Assembly (NCBI GenBank): GCA_017438945.1
Contig: JAFRUI010000027.1
Location: 1 to 39,820, forward strand
Origin: Bacteroidales bacterium
GTDB lineage: Bacteria > Bacteroidota > Bacteroidia > Bacteroidales > WCHB1-69
Direction: 5' to 3'
Length of the DNA stretch: 39,820 nucleotides
Shown: positions 1 to 7,412 of the stretch, piece after piece
How positions within the stretch are numbered: position 1 is the stretch's first letter
How the letters are laid out: the number at the start of each line of letters is the position of its first letter
Program-made: the position numbers and the translations under genes
Notes under the pieces: model-generated
Database searches by the model: none
Told to the model about the DNA's origin: nothing
Seen by the model: the letters and a program-made list of their open reading frames with translations, nothing else

Positions 1-100
1 TGGGAAGCACGGTAGTTCACCCTCCATCCTTGGTTAATTCATCTTTTCGGTACTAAATACACGAGTGCGAATATACACTTTTGAGTTTTTTTTAGTACGT

Positions 101-122
101 TAATTTTGATGCTGCAAAACTA
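101..122. promoter_or_regulatory. Back-to-back -7 boxes before the transposase
   Basis: TAATTTTG at 101-108 on the plus strand fits the Bacteroidetes -7 consensus TAnnTTTG and could start transcription near 115, ahead of the transposase start at 178. On the minus strand TAGTTTTG (115-122) also fits and could serve a gene to the left of the window. The remaining bases 1-100 show no gene or structure I can name. Confidence 0.4.
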
Positions 123-177
123 AAGGAAAGCACGCAACAAATCTTGTAAACCAAATGATTCACCAAAACCAAATACC

Positions 178-630
178 ATGAGTTACACATCATCCTATTA
201 CCACGTCGTCTTCCGCACTTACCGCAGCGAACCGACAATCCCTGTCGAACATGATCGGGAACTATACGCTTACATTTACGGCATAGCAAGGAATCTCCGG
301 TGCCAGACCTACCGAATAGGCGGCATGCCTGACCATGTCCATGTATTCGTGTCGCTGCCGCCCGACCTGCCAATAGCGTCATTTGTGCAACGAATCAAGA
401 CGGACAGTAGCAAATGGCTGAAGTCGAACCCGAATTTCCCTTACTTTCAAGGTTGGGCGCGGGAATACGCGGGCATCAGCAAAAGTGCTAATGAAAAGGA
501 GATGGTGATCAAATACATCAAGCGGCAAAAGGAACATCACAGGAAGGTTACATTCGCGGAAGAGTATCGTGCATTCCTTGAAGAGAACGGCATAGCCATA
601 GAAGAGCGTTATTTTTTGCGGGACGATTAG
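178..630 (+). CDS. IS200/IS605-like (RAYT-type) Y1 transposase
   Basis: A 150-residue single-domain protein of the Y1 HUH transposase superfamily, which cuts and rejoins single-stranded DNA at hairpins. The metal-binding HUH pair is His53-Val-His55 in MPDHVHVFVSL, and the likely nucleophile is Tyr113 in IKYIKRQKEHH, with Gln117 one turn on. Length fits IS200 TnpA or REP-associated tyrosine transposases. No TnpB partner is adjacent and no clear IS ends are seen. Directly after the stop lie several short hairpins of REP type, which favours a RAYT, a domesticated single-copy relative, over an active insertion sequence. The frame is intact with both catalytic motifs, so it is probably functional. 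Start ATG at 178. Confidence 0.88.
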   Translation: MSYTSSYYHVVFRTYRSEPTIPVEHDRELYAYIYGIARNLRCQTYRIGGMPDHVHVFVSLPPDLPIASFVQRIKTDSSKWLKSNPNFPYFQGWAREYAGISKSANEKEMVIKYIKRQKEHHRKVTFAEEYRAFLEENGIAIEERYFLRDD

Positions 631-748
631 TGGCGTGCCTTCAGCACGCTGTGGTCATGTCGCATCGGTCACCCCACACTGCGCTCCACTTCGTTGCGCT
701 TATGTGGGGTTATTAATGTTTCGTGCTTTCAGCACGGGGTATCCCCAG
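631..748. repeat. REP-like hairpin cluster after the transposase
   Basis: Three palindromes follow the transposase stop. The first is GCGTGC/GCACGC (633-638 and 644-649, loop CTTCA). The second is ACCCCACA/TGTGGGGT (671-678 and 703-710) with an inner GCGC/GCGC. The third is CGTGC/GCACG (722-736) running into GGGGTATCCCC (736-746). The first and third share the same core and loop type. Such hairpins are the expected substrates of RAYT transposases. The third recurs at 3090-3115. Confidence 0.6.
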
Positions 749-855
749 TTTTCACGATTGCAAGGTGAGGTTTTTCCCGCATATTTTCTGTAATTTGCAT
801 AAATTTCCGCAAAAAAAGTGTTTTTTCGCCCTTTCAAAAATCCTAAAAGATGCCC
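719..855 (+). repeat. Duplicated upstream segment, copy 1
   Basis: About 135 bases that match 3087-3223 with scattered substitutions: the hairpin TTTCGTGCTTTCAGCACGGG, the GGGGTATCCCC palindrome, a Phe/Pro-rich-looking TTTCCGC motif run, and an ATGCCC at the right end. In copy 2 that ATGCCC starts a real gene (3218). In copy 1 the ATG (850) is followed at once by TTC TGA, so similarity stops at the start codon and no protein follows. The -7 box of copy 2 is degraded here (TTTTTTCG). Confidence 0.6.
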
Positions 856-985
856 TTCTGAGTATGGTACGTTGAAATCCTATTTGCATAAAGAGCTGAA
901 AAAGAACCTGGAATTACGGGATTGGCTTAAGGAAAAGGCTAAACAAGAACGGCTGAAAAAGAAGCAAGAACAGCTAAAGCGGTAA
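803..985 (+). pseudogene. Possible gene remnant, lysine-rich tail
   Basis: An open frame from 803 (after a stop at 800-802) to the TAA at 983-985 has no ATG start; the only candidate is GTG at 818. Its last part encodes a charged helix-like peptide ending EKAKQERLKKKQEQLKR. It overlaps the duplicated segment, and could be the tail of a gene whose 5' part was lost when the repeat arrived. I do not recognise a family. Low confidence that it is translated. Confidence 0.25.
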
Positions 986-1029
986 CCCATTAACCTCCTG
1001 ATCTTCTAACCTTCTAACTTTTTAACCTC
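983..1029. repeat. Heptamer-like array after the AGCS gene
   Basis: Degenerate 7-bp units related to TTCTAAC / CTTCTAA / TTAACCT lie just beyond the 3' end of the symporter gene (stop at 1043). Read on the gene's strand the units carry TAA and TAG. Confidence 0.5.
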
Positions 1030-1042
1030 TCCACACCGTTCG

Positions 1043-2635
1043 TCACGCCCAAAAATCCGCATTTTCAATCTCCAGTTCAGAAGGGTCGAATTTCGGCTCC
1101 ATGCCCTGCTTTTTCTCCTTTTCGTAGTCGCGGAGGGCGCGTAACGCTTTGGGAGAGAGTAGCAAGATGGCGATGATGTTGATCCAGGCCATAGCGCCAA
1201 CACCGATGTCGCCTAAGGTCCAGGTGACGCCGCTGGTAGTCAGGGAGCCGACGAACACCATCGTGACGGTGAAGATACGCAGGATCCAGACGACAATCTT
1301 TTCGCTGCGGTCATCACCGAAAACGCGGTCAGCGCGCTCCAACTCTGTCTTCTCCTGCTCAATAGCCTCCTGACTCCGTCCTTTTCCCCGCATCCGGCGC
1401 AGTTGCCACCGGCGGAAGCGGCTGAAGAGGTATATGAGGTTGGTCTCGGCGTAATAGTAATAGGCCATGATGGTGGTGAAGGCGAAGAAGAAGAGGGCGA
1501 TGGAGACGATGTCGCCGGCGGCACGTTTGCCGATGATTTTGCTGATGGCACTGATGGTATAGAAGACGCCAGGTTCGCCGTTGGGCGCATCGGGGTTCTG
1601 TTGAAGGTAGGTAACCGTGGTCTCGCCAGGGGCTGTCACCTGCACGGTGTCGATGATGTTGTAGGTCTGGCAGGCGAGGATCATCAGGGCCGTGGCGGTG
1701 CAGACTAGCAGGGTGTCGATATAGACGGAAAATGCCTGCACGAGTCCCTGCTTGACGGGATGGCTCACCTTGGCAGCGGCGGCCACGATGGGACCGGTGC
1801 CCTGACCGGCCTCGTTGGAGTAGATGCCGCGTTTCACGCCCCAGGAGATGGTGCTGCCGAGGATGGCGGAACCCAACGGACCCGCGCCCACCGCGCCGCG
1901 CAGCATGTCGAGGAAGACGCCGGGCACTAACTTGTAGTGGATGACGAGCACCACGATGGCGAGCAGGATGTAGAGGATGGCCATGAAGGGGGCGACGATC
2001 TGCGCCACATTGGCGATGCGCTTCACCCCGCCGATGATGACCAAGGCGAGCACCAACGCCACCGCGAGCCCCACGATCCACGGGGCGATGCCGAACGACT
2101 GCGACATGGACAATGCGATGCCGTTGCACTGCACCGGCGGCAAGAAGATGCCGCACGCGATGGCCGTGATGACGGCGAACACGCATCCGAAGAAGGTGCT
2201 GTGCAGCCCTTTCTCGATGTAGTAGGCCGGACCGCCGCGGAACTGTCCGTTATGGTTCTCCTTGAAGATCTGGGCGAGCGTGGCCTCCACAAATGCGCTG
2301 CCGGCCCCGAAAAAGGCGATGACCCACATCCAGACGATAGCACCCGGACCGCCGAAGCCGATGGCCGTGGCCACCCCCACGATGTTACCCGTGCCCACAC
2401 GCCCCGACAACGCCATCGCGAACGCCTGGAACGAGGTGATGCCCGTCTTCTGCTTCTTGTCGGTGCTGAAGAGCAGCCGGAACATCTCGCCGAAGCGGCG
2501 CACCTGCACGAAACGGGTTCTGAGGGAGAAATAGAGCGCTGATAGTAAGCAGAGACCCACCAATGCCGGGCTCCACACCCAGCTGTAGATGGTCTCTATG
2601 ACGGTTGCTATACGCGAAATGTCCAATAATACCAT
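1043..2635 (-). CDS. Alanine/glycine:cation symporter (AGCS family)
   Basis: A 530-residue inner-membrane protein with around ten or more hydrophobic segments. Family signatures are clear: GRVGTGNIVGVAT (about residues 78-90) and SNEAGQGTGP (273-282), with following helices rich in small residues. AGCS proteins import alanine, glycine or similar amino acids with sodium or protons. I chose the ATG at 2635 (MVLLDISRIATVIETIYSWV), which starts at the usual place before the first helix. A longer reading to 2728 would run into the upstream small gene. The C-terminal 40 residues are charged and cytoplasmic. Only 7 bases separate it from the upstream small membrane protein, so the two are probably co-transcribed from the box at 2905. 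The exact substrate cannot be read from the sequence. Confidence 0.9.
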   Translation of the reverse strand: MVLLDISRIATVIETIYSWVWSPALVGLCLLSALYFSLRTRFVQVRRFGEMFRLLFSTDKKQKTGITSFQAFAMALSGRVGTGNIVGVATAIGFGGPGAIVWMWVIAFFGAGSAFVEATLAQIFKENHNGQFRGGPAYYIEKGLHSTFFGCVFAVITAIACGIFLPPVQCNGIALSMSQSFGIAPWIVGLAVALVLALVIIGGVKRIANVAQIVAPFMAILYILLAIVVLVIHYKLVPGVFLDMLRGAVGAGPLGSAILGSTISWGVKRGIYSNEAGQGTGPIVAAAAKVSHPVKQGLVQAFSVYIDTLLVCTATALMILACQTYNIIDTVQVTAPGETTVTYLQQNPDAPNGEPGVFYTISAISKIIGKRAAGDIVSIALFFFAFTTIMAYYYYAETNLIYLFSRFRRWQLRRMRGKGRSQEAIEQEKTELERADRVFGDDRSEKIVVWILRIFTVTMVFVGSLTTSGVTWTLGDIGVGAMAWINIIAILLLSPKALRALRDYEKEKKQGMEPKFDPSELEIENADFWA

Positions 2636-2642
2636 ATTAATC

Positions 2643-2882
2643 TTAACTATTTGAATTAGGGATGTCGCAGGACTCCTCCGAATTTTCATTGTTTTCCTGC
2701 TCGCGTTTCTTCTGCATCCGTTCCACAATCAATCCCCACAGAACGGTGAACCCGATGCTGAATACAGCGGCTTCCTTTAGGATAGATGATGTCTCCCTAT
2801 GGCCAGAAATCAGGTCAAATGCGACAGAAATCCCAAAGACTATGGCGCAAATGAGGATATATCTAAAGATTTTATTCTTCAT
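2643..2882 (-). CDS. Small two-helix membrane protein
   Basis: 79 residues: a first hydrophobic helix (about 5-22, IFRYILICAIVFGISVAFDL), a short loop, a second helix (about 38-55), then a charged tail rich in Lys, Glu and Asn. A good -7 box lies 22 bases ahead of the ATG, and the symporter starts 7 bases after its stop. I do not recognise a named family. The context suggests it is co-expressed with the symporter. Its start and composition look like a real gene. Confidence 0.65.
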   Translation of the reverse strand: MKNKIFRYILICAIVFGISVAFDLISGHRETSSILKEAAVFSIGFTVLWGLIVERMQKKREQENNENSEESCDIPNSNS

Positions 2883-2904
2883 AGTAACGGTTTATTTGAA
2901 AATG

Positions 2905-2912
2905 CAAAGATA
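2905..2912 (-). promoter_or_regulatory. -7 box for the small protein / AGCS operon
   Basis: TATCTTTG on the minus strand matches TAnnTTTG exactly, 22 bases upstream of the ATG at 2882. Confidence 0.6.
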
Positions 2913-3057
2913 AATTTTTTCTGAAAGCGGGATATGTCACGAAAATTCTTTGCGAAAAAAGAGTTCAAAAAGGCTATTCTTATGTTAAAATCGGTTAAAA
3001 GTGCTGTTTGGGTCGGTTTTTGACAAGCCCTCAAGATTGTTGTAACGGATGTTTTAC

Positions 3058-3065
3058 TACTTTTG
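3058..3065 (+). promoter_or_regulatory. Orphan -7 box TACTTTTG
   Basis: A consensus-like box lies just before the duplicated segment that starts at 3087. It may be an older promoter of the gene at 3218 that was separated from it by insertion of the repeat, or a second promoter. Confidence 0.35.
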
Positions 3066-3086
3066 CCGATCGCAAGGCGTGCAGGA

Positions 3087-3223
3087 TTTCGTGCTTTCAG
3101 CACGGGGTATCCCCAGCCTTCATGATTGCATGGTGAGATTTTTCCGCATATTTTCCGCAATTCCGCATGGATTTCCGCAAAAAAGTGTATTTTTGCCCTC
3201 TCAAATATCCCGAAACGATGCCC
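3087..3223 (+). repeat. Duplicated upstream segment, copy 2
   Basis: Matches 719-855. It holds the same CGTGCTTTCAGCACG hairpin and GGGGTATCCCC palindrome, then an A/T-rich stretch with a proper -7 box, and it ends at the start codon of the Cys-cluster gene. The repeat therefore includes the whole promoter and leader of that gene. Confidence 0.65.
3188..3195 (+). promoter_or_regulatory. -7 box for the Cys-cluster/TonB-C gene
   Basis: TATTTTTG, an exact consensus match, 22 bases before the ATG at 3218. It argues against an upstream in-frame ATG at 3167, which would precede the promoter. Confidence 0.6.
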
Positions 3224-4120
3224 CGAGGAAAATCCACATGCAAAGTCCTGAAAGAGGTGCGGCGGAAGATTGCCGACGCCAACGACATCCCGCTACAGGA
3301 GCGCGAATGCACGCACACGGGCGACTGCGCGGGCACGTGCCCCTACTGTGAGTCGGAGGTGCGCTACCTCGAACGCGAACTGTCGAAACGTCGCGCCCTC
3401 GGCAAGGCCGTCGCGGTGGCCGGCATCGCCCTCTCGGCGGTGTCGATGGCCGGCTGCGCCACTTCCGAGCCCGTGACTTCCGATTCCTTGGACAAACCCC
3501 GCAAGACTTCCGGCCGAGATATAACGGATGCTCTTTCTTGGATGGGCGCTGTTGTGGTGGAAAACAATGGCAAGCCAGAGGCTTGTAATCCCGAAAAGAA
3601 TAACTCGAAGAAAGAAAAGAAGTCGAGAAAGAGCGAAACCTATCAGATTAGGGGTATCGTACCGATGACAGACACCCTTCCGAAAATTGATACGGCAACG
3701 ATGGTGACCCCGTCCGATTCCCAAAATGACGAAGTTCTGCTTGGCTTAATAGATGATTCAAAATTTGACAGAAGAATCATCGAGGACGAAATGGCTAACC
3801 AGGAGTCCATTCCGGAATTTGTCCCTGCGGTGTTCACGGAAGGCAAGTTCGAGGAGTGGCTTCGCGACCGGCTTCAAAAGTTCCAGTCCTACATGCAGGA
3901 TCCTCGGCTCGACTCCGTGGAGATCCGCTTCTTTGTGGAAGAGGACGGTTACGTATCGCTAATCAACATCCTGAACATGCCGGCAGTTTACAAACAGGAA
4001 GACGAGGCCTTCCGCGCGAAAATCACTGCTGTAATCAGCGGTTCCGAATGGACACCCGCCACCGTTTCTGGCAAGCCCGTCTCCTCCATCGTCACCGTTC
4101 GCCTTCGTGATTTGCGCTGA
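3218..4120 (+). CDS. Cys-cluster protein with TonB-C-like end
   Basis: 300 residues in three parts. Residues 1-60 are basic and predicted cytoplasmic, with a cysteine cluster Cys31-x5-Cys37-x3-Cys41-x2-Cys44 in CTHTGDCAGTCPYC, followed by EVRYLERELSKRR. Residues 62-80 are a hydrophobic stretch ending in SMAGC, which resembles a lipobox but lies far from the N-terminus. Residues about 210-300 look like a TonB C-terminal fold (RFFVEEDGYVSLINIL, then WTPATVSGKPVSSIVTV). The N-terminal block MPRGKSTCKVLKE with the Cys motif recurs in a Bacteroidales family I recognise but whose function I do not know. The four cysteines could bind zinc or a cluster; that is inference. Start chosen at 3218 because the promoter lies at 3188. 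The promoter region is duplicated upstream. Confidence 0.75.
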   Translation: MPRGKSTCKVLKEVRRKIADANDIPLQERECTHTGDCAGTCPYCESEVRYLERELSKRRALGKAVAVAGIALSAVSMAGCATSEPVTSDSLDKPRKTSGRDITDALSWMGAVVVENNGKPEACNPEKNNSKKEKKSRKSETYQIRGIVPMTDTLPKIDTATMVTPSDSQNDEVLLGLIDDSKFDRRIIEDEMANQESIPEFVPAVFTEGKFEEWLRDRLQKFQSYMQDPRLDSVEIRFFVEEDGYVSLINILNMPAVYKQEDEAFRAKITAVISGSEWTPATVSGKPVSSIVTVRLRDLR

Positions 4121-4172
4121 TCAGCGAAAGTTGTCGGCGAATTTTACGAATTAGGCAAATTATTATCTCATC

Positions 4173-4217
4173 CCTTAACCCTTAACCTTTAACCCTTAAC
4201 TCATTAACCTTCTAACT
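4173..4217. repeat. Heptamer array (CCTTAAC units)
   Basis: Tandem 7-bp units CCTTAAC, CCTTAAC, CTTTAAC, CCTTAAC, then degenerate ones. It runs into the 3' end of the gene at 4204-4614: the final Glu-Gly and the stop are within array sequence. On that gene's strand the units read GTTAAGG and contain TAA. Confidence 0.7.
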
Positions 4218-4614
4218 CGCAAATCCTCTCATTCTCAAAATCAATTCGAAACAGCTTCCTTTCCACCCCGTTCGTCACGCAGACTATTGGGGCGCGGAGC
4301 ACGGCGTTGTAGCGGGCGGCCTGGTCGGCGACCTGCTGCGTGAGCTTCACGTGCGGGGCCTTGCATTCCACCACCATATAGGGTTGCAGTTCGTCATCGA
4401 AGACCACCAAATCGTAACGCTGCGTCATCCCGTTGACCGTCACCGCGTGCTCGACCGAGAGGTGCGACAACGGAAACCCCTTGACATTCAACAGGTAAAG
4501 GATGAAAACCTGCCGAACATGCTCCTCGGGGGTCATTACCACCCATTTTTGTCGAACCGGGTCGAAAACCTCCTTCTGTGAGCCATTTTCCCGTATTTTA
4601 AGGTTATTTGCCAT
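4204..4614 (-). CDS. HsdR N-terminal-like (PD-(D/E)XK) protein
   Basis: 136 residues, a stand-alone version of the type I restriction HsdR N-terminal domain found in many Bacteroidetes. The nuclease fold signature is Asp68 in RYDLVVFDD and Glu83-Cys-Lys85 in MVVECKAP, spaced as in PD-(D/E)XK enzymes. EEHVRQ near residue 31 fits the early helix of the fold. No methylase, specificity subunit or helicase is nearby, so it is not a working restriction system by itself; its role is unknown. Start ATG at 4614. The last codons are made of the heptamer array. Confidence 0.8.
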   Translation of the reverse strand: MANNLKIRENGSQKEVFDPVRQKWVVMTPEEHVRQVFILYLLNVKGFPLSHLSVEHAVTVNGMTQRYDLVVFDDELQPYMVVECKAPHVKLTQQVADQAARYNAVLRAPIVCVTNGVERKLFRIDFENERICELEG

Positions 4615-4645
4615 GTTTTTTTGTTGATCGTTGATGTATTGTATC

Positions 4646-4712
4646 GCCCCTGTCGGGGCTTTTGGGAAGAAGGAACGGCTTCCTGCTACCGAGCTTTTGT
4701 CCCTGCCGGGAC
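4646..4712. repeat. Two GC-rich hairpins
   Basis: GCCCC/GGGGC (4646-4659, loop TGTC) and GTCCC/GGGAC (4699-4712, loop TGCC). They are alike in stem, loop and spacing, and resemble short dispersed palindromes elsewhere in the window (19859, 38176). They sit between the HsdR-N-like gene and nspC, where there is no gene. Confidence 0.5.
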
Positions 4713-4713
4713 C

Positions 4714-4765
4714 TATTGCCTTTTGCCTTTTGCCTTTTGCCTGTTGCCTGTTGCCTGTTGCCTAA
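4714..4765. repeat. Heptamer array (TTTTGCC / TGTTGCC units)
   Basis: Three to four TTTTGCC units then three TGTTGCC units, exactly 7 bp each, ending just outside the nspC stop codon at 4769. Confidence 0.8.
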
Positions 4766-4768
4766 CCC

Positions 4769-5920
4769 TTACCCCAACTTCGCCTTGTACGAAGCGTAAT
4801 CCCCCGGTTGCGCCAGCATCTCGAAGTTGCCGTCCGAGTGGATGACCCCGATGGCGGGATGCGCCACCCCGTTGAAGAAGGTGGTCTTCACCATCGTGTA
4901 GTGGATCATGTCATCGAAGACGATGCGGTCGCCGATCTCCAATGGTTCGGGGAAGGCGAAGTCGCCCATGCCGATGAAGTCGCCGGCCAGACAGGAGCAA
5001 CCGCCCAAGCGATAAACGTGCTTGCTGTTCTCGTCGGGTTCCGTGGCACCGAGGACCGTCGGTTTGTAGGGCATTTCGAGACAATCCGGCATGTGGCAGG
5101 CGAAGGAGACGTTGAGCATCGCGATTTTGATGCCCTTGTTCTCCACGATGTCCTCCACTGTGGAGGTCAGCACGCCGGTCTGCCAACCCACGGCCTCGCC
5201 TGGCTCGAGGATGACCTCCTCCAAGTTCGGATAGCGACTGCGGAAGTCCTGCAGCAGTCCGATGAGGTGCGGGATGTCGTAGTCGGCGCGGGTGATGTGG
5301 TGACCGCCGCCCATGTTGAACCATCTGCACTGCTTGATGAGGTCGGAGAACTTCTCCTCCGTGGCCTTCAGACAGCGTTCGAGGGCGTAGCTGTCGTTTT
5401 CGCAGAGCACGTGGAAGTGCAGTCCCTCGATGCCTTCGGGCAGCGTGTCGGGCATGTCCTCGCGCAGGATGCCCAGTCGGGAACCCGGCACGGCGGGGTT
5501 GTAGAGGTCGGTCTCGATTTCTGAATATTCGGGGTTGATGCGCAGTCCGAGGGAGACCTTCTTGGGGAAGGCGGCGGCCTGTTCGCGGAACCGGTCGTAT
5601 TGCCCCAACGAGTTGAACGTTAGGTGACTGCTGTACATGAGCAGCTGTTCGAAATCGTTGTCGGTATAGACGGGTGCGTAGGTGTGCGCCTCGCAGCCCA
5701 TCTCCTCGGCGATGAGCCGCGCCTCGTTCACGGAACTGGCGGTGGCGCCGCTCAGCCACTCGTTGATGAGCGGGAACGACGGCCAGAAGGCGTAGCCTTT
5801 CAAGGCGCAGATGATCTTCACTCCGGCCTCTTTCTGCACGAGGTCCAACAGTTGCAGGTTTGCCAACAAAGCATCCTCCGAGAGGATGTAGCAGGGGGAG
5901 GGGAATGCATCGTATTTCAT
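4769..5920 (-). CDS. nspC: Carboxynorspermidine decarboxylase
   Basis: 383 residues, a fold III PLP decarboxylase related to diaminopimelate and ornithine decarboxylases. It makes spermidine or norspermidine from the carboxylated precursor, the last step of the route used by most Bacteroidetes. The PLP lysine is Lys41 in CALKGYAFWP; the glycine-rich phosphate site is GGGHHITRADYD (204-215); EPGEAVGWQTG (239-249) and the catalytic Cys region GCSCLAGD (307-314) follow. Length is normal. The partner carboxynorspermidine dehydrogenase is not in the window. It starts 25 bases after the upstream lipoprotein gene, so may be read through from it. A TATCTTTG at 5954-5961 could be its own promoter but lies inside the lipoprotein's last codons. 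Confidence 0.92.
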   Translation of the reverse strand: MKYDAFPSPCYILSEDALLANLQLLDLVQKEAGVKIICALKGYAFWPSFPLINEWLSGATASSVNEARLIAEEMGCEAHTYAPVYTDNDFEQLLMYSSHLTFNSLGQYDRFREQAAAFPKKVSLGLRINPEYSEIETDLYNPAVPGSRLGILREDMPDTLPEGIEGLHFHVLCENDSYALERCLKATEEKFSDLIKQCRWFNMGGGHHITRADYDIPHLIGLLQDFRSRYPNLEEVILEPGEAVGWQTGVLTSTVEDIVENKGIKIAMLNVSFACHMPDCLEMPYKPTVLGATEPDENSKHVYRLGGCSCLAGDFIGMGDFAFPEPLEIGDRIVFDDMIHYTMVKTTFFNGVAHPAIGVIHSDGNFEMLAQPGDYASYKAKLG

Positions 5921-5945
5921 GACCGATATTACATGGGTTAGTTGG

Positions 5946-7004
5946 CTACTTTACAAAGATATCCAGACACCAGCCCTCTCCTGTGTAGCCATTGTTGAGT
6001 GTCACTTTGGAGAGATTCTTGAGCAGGACGGGACGATTGGTGTACTCTCCGTATGTCCCGGCAATGTAAATGTCGTTGTTGTGGATGAACAAGGCCCTCG
6101 GGCGGTCGCAGCCGTAGTTGGAAATGTTCGTCACAATTCCGCCATGCCACACGAATCCTTTGTAGTCCCCATCATAGGCGCTTCCGATCCATCCCTCTGC
6201 CAGTACATAGGGCTTTCCGTCCTTGATGGCCACGGCGGTGGCCTTGGATCCAAGCCCGTTGTTGGTGGTCACCTGCACATCCTGAACAGCCCCGTTGACC
6301 CACATGACCGATTTCTGGATGCCTCCTTCCGTATATTTTTCGCTGCCCACCACATATACAGTGTTGTTATAGACGCACACGTCGCGGGCTTCGGATTCTT
6401 TGTCAGACAGTTTCTGGATGACATCGTTTTTCCACAGGTAGGCACCTTTGCCCGTATTCAGCTCGCTTCCCAAGTAGCCAGTCACGTATATGTCATTGCC
6501 GGAAACGTAGATGGCGGTGGTGACATATCCTGAATAATAAGAGTTGGGGTCTTCAGGAAGAGACACGATTTGTCCGTCCACCCAATAGACGGGATGTGAA
6601 TTCACATAACCCGAGGCATACAGTTTCCCGTTGGCGGCTGTCAAATCCGTCACACATCCGTATTCGTTGGATAATACCTGCGGGACTCCGTTTTTCCACA
6701 ACACGGGATGGCTGTTGGCATCGCATCCGCCGTAATAGACATCGCTGCCTAATACACAAGCTGCGCGTGCCGCATCGTAAGCATTTGAATCCAAAGTGTG
6801 CTGCACACCGTCTTCCCAACAGACGGCAGGACCAAAGTAGAAGTTCGAACTCGATGTCCCCGCCATATATACATGGGTGACAGAGGGGGTACCACCGCCT
6901 CCACCGCCGTTGTTTGGATTCGAAGGATCATCTTCACGATTGCACGAAACGAAAAGTGCAAAACAGATGAGAACAATGCTTGTTGTAAAGATTCTTTTGT
7001 TCAT
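5946..7004 (-). CDS. Lipoprotein with seven propeller-like repeats
   Basis: 352 residues. A signal peptide ends in the lipobox LFVSC (Cys21), followed by a Gly/Asn-rich spacer, so it is a lipoprotein of the outer membrane or surface. From about residue 43 there are seven repeats of 40-50 residues. Each begins with a strand such as VYMAG, VYYGG, LYASG, IYVTG, VYVVG, PYVLA or IYIAG, and then has an xxxWxxG motif (VLWKNGVPQVL, VYWVDGQIVSL, YLWKNDVIQKL). Seven such units suggest one closed seven-bladed beta-propeller. No catalytic motif is seen; binding of a partner or glycan is a guess. It lies 23 bases after the small membrane protein and is likely co-transcribed. Confidence 0.75.
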   Translation of the reverse strand: MNKRIFTTSIVLICFALFVSCNREDDPSNPNNGGGGGGTPSVTHVYMAGTSSSNFYFGPAVCWEDGVQHTLDSNAYDAARAACVLGSDVYYGGCDANSHPVLWKNGVPQVLSNEYGCVTDLTAANGKLYASGYVNSHPVYWVDGQIVSLPEDPNSYYSGYVTTAIYVSGNDIYVTGYLGSELNTGKGAYLWKNDVIQKLSDKESEARDVCVYNNTVYVVGSEKYTEGGIQKSVMWVNGAVQDVQVTTNNGLGSKATAVAIKDGKPYVLAEGWIGSAYDGDYKGFVWHGGIVTNISNYGCDRPRALFIHNNDIYIAGTYGEYTNRPVLLKNLSKVTLNNGYTGEGWCLDIFVK

Positions 7005-7027
7005 ATTTTTGAATTTTCAAGTATGAA

Positions 7028-7240
7028 TTATGAATTGTTTTTCGTGAGCATTTCGATGATGAAGAACACCATCCAAAGGATGAGGACGCTGCCGCCTGTT
7101 ATAGTCATCACGCTGCCGCCGGGCCATTTGCATAACATAAATACAATGCCTAACCCGAAGACAATCAATGCATAAATCAGCAGCTTTTTCATAAACGCCT
7201 TATACCCGGCGGAATGGATCAAATCTTTAATACTGGCCAT
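7028..7240 (-). CDS. Small two-helix protein, GldL-like
   Basis: 70 residues with two membrane helices (about 18-36 and 44-64) joined by a loop containing KWPGGSV. The pattern of two helices with a conserved WPG loop recalls the N-terminal part of gliding/type IX secretion protein GldL, but it lacks the long cytoplasmic region and no other gld/por gene is adjacent. I therefore only note the likeness. It has its own -7 box (7260-7267) and precedes the lipoprotein gene. Confidence 0.6.
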   Translation of the reverse strand: MASIKDLIHSAGYKAFMKKLLIYALIVFGLGIVFMLCKWPGGSVMTITGGSVLILWMVFFIIEMLTKNNS

Positions 7241-7259
7241 AATGATGATTTTGAAAGTG

Positions 7260-7267
7260 CAAAATTA
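7260..7267 (-). promoter_or_regulatory. -7 box for the small protein/lipoprotein genes
   Basis: TAATTTTG on the minus strand, 20 bases before the ATG at 7240. Confidence 0.55.
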
Positions 7268-7329
7268 CAAAAAATGTGGTATATCTCCGCGTAGTTTGTC
7301 TCCGCGTATCTCGCGTATCTCACGTATAT

Positions 7330-7412
7330 ATTCTACATTCAGCATTCTACATTCAGCATTCATCATTAAAAAGGGGAACCCTTCTCGATCCCTCATGATT
7401 GTGAATTGTGAA
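7330..7412. repeat. Heptamer array plus short hairpin-like element
   Basis: 7330-7367 has 7-bp units ATTCTAC and ATTCAGC in alternation. Next is AAAAAGGGGAACCC with partial complement, and then GTGAATT GTGAATT AA, which abuts the stop of the LytTR gene (7413). The same order, AAAAAGGGGAACCCT followed by 7-bp GAATTAT-type units, occurs at 11814-11876. No gene is seen in 7268-7412. Confidence 0.6.

Noticed and set aside
3167-3217. Longer start of the Cys-cluster gene
   Set aside because: The -7 box at 3188-3195 lies inside it, and the conserved start is at 3218.
4204-4614. Active restriction system
   Set aside because: Only the HsdR N-terminal-like domain is present; no helicase, methylase or specificity gene is near.
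5954-5961. TATCTTTG as the main nspC promoter
   Set aside because: It falls in the last codons of the lipoprotein gene (Asp-Ile-Phe-Val) and may be chance; read-through is as likely.
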